From: CAWVWF01 sp963933885
GTDB taxonomy: Bacteria; Bacteroidota; Bacteroidia; Flavobacteriales_C; GCA-002722245
Reading direction: 5' to 3'
Assembly (NCBI GenBank): GCA_963933885.1
Contig: CAWVWF010000046.1
Span: forward strand, 1 to 19,026
Length of the DNA stretch: 19,026 nt
Shown: piece by piece, positions 14,666 through 19,026 of the stretch
How positions within the stretch are numbered: the first letter of the stretch is position 1
How the letters are laid out: every line of letters begins with the position of its first letter
Translations under genes and position numbers: made by a program
Notes under the pieces: generated by a model
Seen by the model: only the letters and a program-made list of their open reading frames with translations
Told to the model about the DNA's origin: nothing
Databases searched by the model: none

Positions 14666-14684
14666 CAGTCTAATTTTAGTAGAG

Positions 14685-17615
14685 ATGGATTATAATTTTA
14701 ACGAAGTAGAATCGAAATGGAGAAAGTATTGGGCGGAAAACAAAACCTATGCAACTTCAAATATATCAGATAAGCCAAAATGTTATGTATTAGATATGTT
14801 CCCTTACCCTTCTGGTGCAGGATTACATGTTGGACATCCACTTGGATATATCGCATCAGATATTTATGCTCGATTCAAAAAGTTGAATGGTTATAATGTT
14901 TTACACCCAATGGGTTATGATGCTTTTGGTTTACCTGCTGAGCAATATGCTATTCAAACAGGACAACATCCGAAAGTAACTACTGATGAAAACTTAGCAA
15001 GATACCGTGATCAGTTAGACCAAATTGGTTTCTCTTTCGATTGGGATCGTGAAATCAGAACTTGTGAGCCTAAATACTACAAATGGACACAATGGATATT
15101 CGGTCAGCTGTTCAACGCTTGGTTTAACAACGACAGCCAGAAATCTGAAAACATTGAAAAGTTAATAGCTACTTTCGAAACAGAAGGAAACGCAAACGTT
15201 AATGCAGCATGTGAAGAAACACCAGTTTTTACAGCTGAAGATTGGAAAGGAAAAACGGAAAAAGAACAATCAGATATATTATTAAATTACAGATTAGCTT
15301 ACCTAAGTGATTCAATGGTAAACTGGTGTCCTAAATTAGGAACTGTACTAGCCAATGATGAAGTTATAAATGGATTAAGTGAAAGAGGAAGTTATCCTGT
15401 TGAGCGTAAATTGATGCTTCAATGGAGTTTAAGAATCTCTGCATATTCTGAAAGATTATTACAAGGTTTAGAGCAAATAGACTGGACTGATTCTTTGAAG
15501 GAAATGCAAAAAAACTGGATTGGAAAATCTACAGGTTGTAGTGTATCATTTGATATCGCCAATTCTGATAAACACTTAGAAGTTTTCACAACTCGTCCTG
15601 ATACTATTTTTGGTGTTTCTTTTATGGTTGTTGCTCCAGAACATGAATACGTTGCTGAATTAACAACTGCAGATCAAAAAGCAGATATCGAACAATACAT
15701 TACAGAAGCTAAAAATAAAACTGAGCGTGAAAGAATGGCTGATGTTAAAAATGTAACTGGTGTTTTCACTGGAGCATATGCTAAACATCCATTCACAGGT
15801 AAAGAAATTCCAATTTGGATTGGAGATTATGTTTTAGCTGGATACGGAACAGGTGCAGTTATGGCTGTTGCAGCACATGACTCTAGAGATTACGCTTTCG
15901 CTAAGAAATTCGACTTACCTATTCTTCCAGTTATCGAAGGTGGTAATATTGAAGAAGAAGCACATGAAGCTAAAACTGGAAAGTTAATCAACTCCAATTT
16001 CTTAGATGGTTTAAAAGTGAAGCAGGCCATGAAGACTGCAATCTGGAAAATTGAAACTGAAGGCTTAGGAAAAGGAAAAACAAACTATAGATTAAGAGAT
16101 GCTGTTTTTGGAAGACAAAGATACTGGGGTGAACCAATTCCAATGTATTTTGATAAAGGAATTCCAAAATTAGTAGATGAAGCTGAATATCCACTTACAC
16201 TTCCTGAAGTTGATGAATACCTTCCAACTGAAGATGGTGACCCACCATTAGGAAGAGCTAAGGATTGGAAACCTAAAAATGGTGACAATTACGAATTGAG
16301 TACTATGCCTGGTTGGGCTGGATCATCTTGGTACTACTTAAGATATATGGATCCTAATAATGATGGAACTTTCGCAAGTAGAGAGAATACAGATTACTGG
16401 AACCAAGTTGATCTATATATAGGAGGAACTGAGCACGCAACAGGTCATTTATTATATTCTAGATTTTGGTGTAAAGTGCTTCATGACTTAGGACACATTG
16501 GATTTGATGAGCCTTTCAAAAAGCTAATCAACCAAGGTATGATCTTAGGAACATCAGCATTAGCTTATAGAATTGAATATGCAATTAAAAGTACTGATGC
16601 TACAAACAGGAAAGAATTTATAAAAGCTGTTGAAAATGGTCCTGTACTTTACTTAAGTTATAATCATTGGCTGAAATATCAAGCTGAAGAATTGTCTGCA
16701 ACAGAATTACTAGAACTAATCGAAAAACATTCTGGTGACTATGTAAATGGATTGAGACAAAATAATCTGGGACTAGACATTAAAAGCTTCAGCCCAATAA
16801 GAGTTGATGTAAACAAGGTTCATAATAATGAAATGGATATATCAGCAATAAAAAACTGGATGCCAGAATTTAATTCCGCTATATTTATTACAGAAAATGA
16901 TCAAAAATTCATTTGTGGTGAAGAAGTTGAAAAAATGTCTAAAAGATGGTACAATGTAGTAAACCCTGATGATATTGTAGGAGTACAAGGAGCAGATGTT
17001 CTAAGACTTTATGAAATGTTCTTAGGACCATTAGAGCAAGCTAAGCCTTGGAGTACAAAAGGTATTGATGGTGTTAGTAGGTTTATTAGAAAGTTCTGGA
17101 ACTTGTTCCATGATGCTGAAGGTAATTGGAACGTATCCGATGCTGAAGCTTCAAAAGATGAATTAAAAGTACTTCATACATTAATCAAAAAAGTACAACA
17201 CGATATTGAAAATTTCTCTTTCAATACTTCAGTAAGTGCATTCATGGTTTGTGTAAACGACCTTCAAAAATTGAAGTGTAATAAATCAGCAATTCTAAAA
17301 GAGTTAGCAATTACACTTTCTCCTTACGCTCCATTTATAACTGAAGAGCTTTGGAATAAGTTAGGAAATAATGAAAGTGTTACTACTGCGACTTTTCCTA
17401 AATTTGAAGCTTCTTACTTAATTGAAAGTAATCATACTTATCCTGTTTCTTTTAATGGGAAAATGAGATTCACCTTAGATCTTCCTTTAGATTTAAGTAA
17501 GGATCAAATTGAAGAGGCAGTTATGAATCATGAGGATTCTCAAAAATGGTTGGATGGAAATACGCCAAAGAAAGTTATTATAGTTCCTAAAAAGATAGTT
17601 AATATCGTTGTATAG
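14685..17615 (+). CDS. leuS: Leucyl-tRNA synthetase with expanded segment before the KMSKS loop
   Basis: LeuRS charges tRNA-Leu with leucine. I start it at the ATG at 14685 (MDYNFNEVESKWRKYW), the conserved N-terminus; the in-frame GTG 12 codons upstream gives a non-conserved extension. Features along the 976 residues: PYPSGAGLHVGHPLGY with the HIGH motif at 48–51; a Bacteroidota-type insert with FNNDSQKSENIEKLI; an editing domain with TTRPDTIFGVSFMVVAPEH and GTGAVMAVAAHDSRDYAFA; EKMSKRW (KMSKS variant, 750–754); and a C-terminal tRNA-binding tail ending PKKIVNIVV. Residues ~631–704 (DNA 16575–16796) are an unrecognised stretch in the leucine-specific-domain position, longer than expected. 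The stop TAG touches the next gene's ATG. Confidence 0.96.
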   Translation: MDYNFNEVESKWRKYWAENKTYATSNISDKPKCYVLDMFPYPSGAGLHVGHPLGYIASDIYARFKKLNGYNVLHPMGYDAFGLPAEQYAIQTGQHPKVTTDENLARYRDQLDQIGFSFDWDREIRTCEPKYYKWTQWIFGQLFNAWFNNDSQKSENIEKLIATFETEGNANVNAACEETPVFTAEDWKGKTEKEQSDILLNYRLAYLSDSMVNWCPKLGTVLANDEVINGLSERGSYPVERKLMLQWSLRISAYSERLLQGLEQIDWTDSLKEMQKNWIGKSTGCSVSFDIANSDKHLEVFTTRPDTIFGVSFMVVAPEHEYVAELTTADQKADIEQYITEAKNKTERERMADVKNVTGVFTGAYAKHPFTGKEIPIWIGDYVLAGYGTGAVMAVAAHDSRDYAFAKKFDLPILPVIEGGNIEEEAHEAKTGKLINSNFLDGLKVKQAMKTAIWKIETEGLGKGKTNYRLRDAVFGRQRYWGEPIPMYFDKGIPKLVDEAEYPLTLPEVDEYLPTEDGDPPLGRAKDWKPKNGDNYELSTMPGWAGSSWYYLRYMDPNNDGTFASRENTDYWNQVDLYIGGTEHATGHLLYSRFWCKVLHDLGHIGFDEPFKKLINQGMILGTSALAYRIEYAIKSTDATNRKEFIKAVENGPVLYLSYNHWLKYQAEELSATELLELIEKHSGDYVNGLRQNNLGLDIKSFSPIRVDVNKVHNNEMDISAIKNWMPEFNSAIFITENDQKFICGEEVEKMSKRWYNVVNPDDIVGVQGADVLRLYEMFLGPLEQAKPWSTKGIDGVSRFIRKFWNLFHDAEGNWNVSDAEASKDELKVLHTLIKKVQHDIENFSFNTSVSAFMVCVNDLQKLKCNKSAILKELAITLSPYAPFITEELWNKLGNNESVTTATFPKFEASYLIESNHTYPVSFNGKMRFTLDLPLDLSKDQIEEAVMNHEDSQKWLDGNTPKKVIIVPKKIVNIVV

Positions 17616-18710
17616 ATGGGTTTTTTTCAAAGGTTATTAAACAAGCGAAGTAAAGATGTCCAAATTAATTCCAATGAAGATTTTTGGAATTGGTTTAAAC
17701 TGAATGCTGATAAATTTCATCACATTGTTAAAGATGGTGATAACATAGAGGAAAAATTCTTTCATCCTTTATCTGAAGCATTAAAGCAATTAGGTGAAGG
17801 CTATTTTTTTGTAACTGGAATGTCTGATGATAAAACTGCAGAACTAGTTTTAACACCAGACGGGAATCTTTTAAAAATCGCTCAAATTGAAACGTTAATT
17901 GAAAATGCACCTTCAATTTCTGGATGGAAACTTACTGCTTTAAAATCTGCAATGGATTCTGAAGATTTCAGTATTGCAATGGGTGAAATTAAATTTGATT
18001 TCGACAGTCTATCTTTCATTGATAATTCAGATCCACTTTATCCTGACGAGATTAGTATTTCAATCGTCCATAAAGATTATAGTGAAGAAAACAGCAATCA
18101 ATTTGATACTGGTATTTTTATCTTTTTGGATAATCTATTAGGTGAATTAGAAACTGTCACACTACTTGATGAAGTGAAATTAATAAGCCCAAATGAAGCA
18201 AAAGTCGAGTTAATTCCAATCAAGAAACTTCCTAGTTTTCTTAAGTGGAGAGATAAAGAATTCATTGAAAAGTATGAAGCAGTTAGATATGATACCGAAA
18301 ATGATTCTTACAACATCATTGAATATTCAAGAAAAGATGGACACGATACTGTAGCAGTTATAAACACAGCTTTAATAGGTTGGGAAGCTAAATGCTCACA
18401 TCCTTGGATTTTAGAACTTGAAATAAATTTTGAAGGAAATGAAGGTGGAATGCCTTATCCTGAACAGATGGAACAAATGAATATCTTTGAAGATAATCTT
18501 TCCGAGTATCTTATTGATTTTGATGGATATCTAAACATAGGTAGAGAAACTGGAGGTAATCAAAGGCTGATTTATTTCGCTTGTAAGGATTTCCGAAAGC
18601 CTTCTACTGTATCTCCTCAACTAATTAAAGAGCACAGTAGTCTTGATGTCAAATTTGAGATTTACAAGGATAAATACTGGAGATCCTTAGAAGGATTTAA
18701 TGTTAAGTAA
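17616..18710 (+). CDS. DUF695-domain protein inserted directly after leuS
   Basis: This is a 364-residue soluble protein with no signal peptide. The C-terminal part (~255–364) looks like DUF695: HPWILELEINFEGNEGGMPYP, then a MEQMNIFEDNLSEYL helix, GYLNIGRETGGNQRLIYFACKDF, and a final KYWRSLEGF. The N-terminal part (~18–210) resembles sequence often found ahead of this domain: EDFWNWFKLNADKFHHIV, EEKFFHPLSEALKQL and FVTGMSDDKTAELVLTPDG. Its molecular role is unknown. Proteins of this kind turn up near polymorphic toxin systems and may be immunity-like, but that is inference and no toxin is here. The ATG immediately follows the leuS TAG with no spacer, so translation is probably coupled. A degraded leuS tail lies after it, implying the gene was inserted here. 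Confidence 0.75.
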   Translation: MGFFQRLLNKRSKDVQINSNEDFWNWFKLNADKFHHIVKDGDNIEEKFFHPLSEALKQLGEGYFFVTGMSDDKTAELVLTPDGNLLKIAQIETLIENAPSISGWKLTALKSAMDSEDFSIAMGEIKFDFDSLSFIDNSDPLYPDEISISIVHKDYSEENSNQFDTGIFIFLDNLLGELETVTLLDEVKLISPNEAKVELIPIKKLPSFLKWRDKEFIEKYEAVRYDTENDSYNIIEYSRKDGHDTVAVINTALIGWEAKCSHPWILELEINFEGNEGGMPYPEQMEQMNIFEDNLSEYLIDFDGYLNIGRETGGNQRLIYFACKDFRKPSTVSPQLIKEHSSLDVKFEIYKDKYWRSLEGFNVK

Positions 18711-18751
18711 ATCAGACCTCATAACATTTGATATTCACCATAGTTACCAAC

Positions 18752-18928
18752 CCTAAACTTGAAGCTTCATATTTAGTTGAAAGCAATTACCCATACCCTG
18801 TTTCATTCAACGGAAAAATGAGATTCACTTTAGATTTAAGTAAGGATCAAATAGAAGAAGCTGTTATGAATCACGAATATCCTCAAAAGTGGTTAGATGG
18901 TTACACGCCAAAGAAAGTTGTAAATATA
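18752..18928 (+). pseudogene. Degraded second copy of the leuS 3' end
   Basis: The translated sequence matches the tail of LeuRS: PKLEASYLVESN, YPVSFNGKMRFTLDL, KDQIEEAVMNHE, QKWLDG and TPKK. Aligning 17397 onward with 18752 onward, and skipping one gap, I count 141 of 168 bases identical. The copy lacks 12 bases (residues LPLD), apparently lost between two TTAGAT direct repeats, and about 21 bases near the end (residues IIVPKKI). Both losses keep the frame. Of 25 changed codons, 18 are synonymous. Homology begins sharply at about 18752, with unrelated sequence before it, and ends near 18928. There is no start codon or body of the gene, so it cannot encode a synthetase. Confidence 0.9.
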
Positions 18929-18935
18929 AAAAACT

Positions 18936-18965
18936 CGCGCGCATGTTCCGAAGGACATGCGTGTG
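18936..18965. repeat. Long hairpin (13 bp stem, 4 nt loop), possibly REP-like or a minus-strand terminator
   Basis: Bases 18936–18948 pair without gaps with 18953–18965 around the loop CGAA at 18949–18952. In plus-strand RNA every position pairs, using three G·U wobbles; on the minus strand these become C·A mismatches. On the minus strand a TTTTTT run follows the stem and the loop reads C(TTCG)G, a stable tetraloop, so a terminator for a convergent gene outside the window is possible. The sequence is much more GC-rich than its surroundings. Just after it, GGACTA occurs twice (18974–18979 and 18993–18998), and a GTAG lies on the minus strand nearby, as in REP elements. Which of these it is cannot be settled here. 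Confidence 0.55.
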
Positions 18966-19026
18966 TATATACTGGACTACCTAATAAATTTCGGACTATT
19001 TTTCTTAAGCCGCGATGTTAATATTT

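Noticed and set aside
14649..14684. Upstream GTG start for leuS giving 12 extra residues
   Set aside because: The added residues (MLPYFYSLILVE) are not part of known LeuRS N-termini, and the candidate -7 box at 14658–14665 would put transcription start after this GTG. The ATG at 14685 begins the conserved MDYNFNEVESKW.
16929..16950. KMSKR in place of KMSKS in LeuRS as a possible defect
   Set aside because: Class I synthetases tolerate variation at the last serine, and I recall Bacteroidota LeuRS with KMSKR; the rest of the active site is intact.
18728..19021. A 97-residue gene at the right edge
   Set aside because: It starts at TTG, its middle is the degraded leuS tail, and its end runs through a GC-rich hairpin. 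It is an accidental open frame in a pseudogene.
1..19026. CRISPR arrays, tRNA or rRNA genes, intact transposases
   Set aside because: I looked for regularly spaced repeats, cloverleaf-like sequences, rRNA stretches and transposase motifs and saw none in the window.

Overview
The window looks like chromosomal DNA from a Bacteroidota bacterium, most likely order Flavobacteriales. The DNA is AT-rich. One protein ends in a type IX secretion (T9SS type B, CHU_C) sorting domain. The gene order ftsX–DUF3098–uppP–truB is typical of the phylum, candidate promoters fit TAnnTTTG, and Shine-Dalgarno signals are weak. Genus cannot be told from the sequence alone.

Region 1 (1–6805, all minus strand). The transcription order is pepA–pdxA, then yceD/DUF177–rpmF–plsX–fabH–accB–accC, with accC cut by the left edge. 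The second group is the widespread operon linking ribosome assembly (DUF177, L32) to initiation of fatty acid and phospholipid synthesis (PlsX, FabH, acetyl-CoA carboxylase). Gaps are 6–66 nt or overlapping, so it may all be one long transcript with an internal promoter before DUF177. PdxA carries an unusual charged C-terminal tail.

Region 2 (6947–11547) is mostly plus strand. It holds a large secreted multi-domain surface protein (T9SS type B), a small unrecognised convergent minus-strand gene, a strong hairpin terminator at about 9802–9832, and a two-gene unit of an acyl carrier protein and an MBOAT O-acyltransferase. The MBOAT gene apparently starts at TTG.

Region 3 (11544–14518, minus) is the ftsX–DUF3098–uppP–truB operon (cell division, undecaprenyl phosphate recycling, tRNA pseudouridylation). 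UppP contains about 100 residues of hydrophilic sequence between two membrane segments that the family normally lacks.

Region 4 (14649–19026, plus) has leuS with an enlarged segment just before the KMSKS loop. A DUF695-type gene follows, its ATG directly touching the leuS stop codon. After that gene comes a second, degraded copy of the last part of leuS. I count 141 of 168 aligned bases identical, with mostly synonymous differences and two in-frame deletions. This leuS tail–DUF695–leuS tail arrangement looks like the scar of an allelic or cassette insertion at the 3' end of leuS and is the most interesting structure here. A perfect hairpin, possibly REP-like, follows the remnant at the right edge.

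Most of the window is housekeeping. The accessory parts are the T9SS protein, the ACP–MBOAT pair, and the DUF695 insertion scar.
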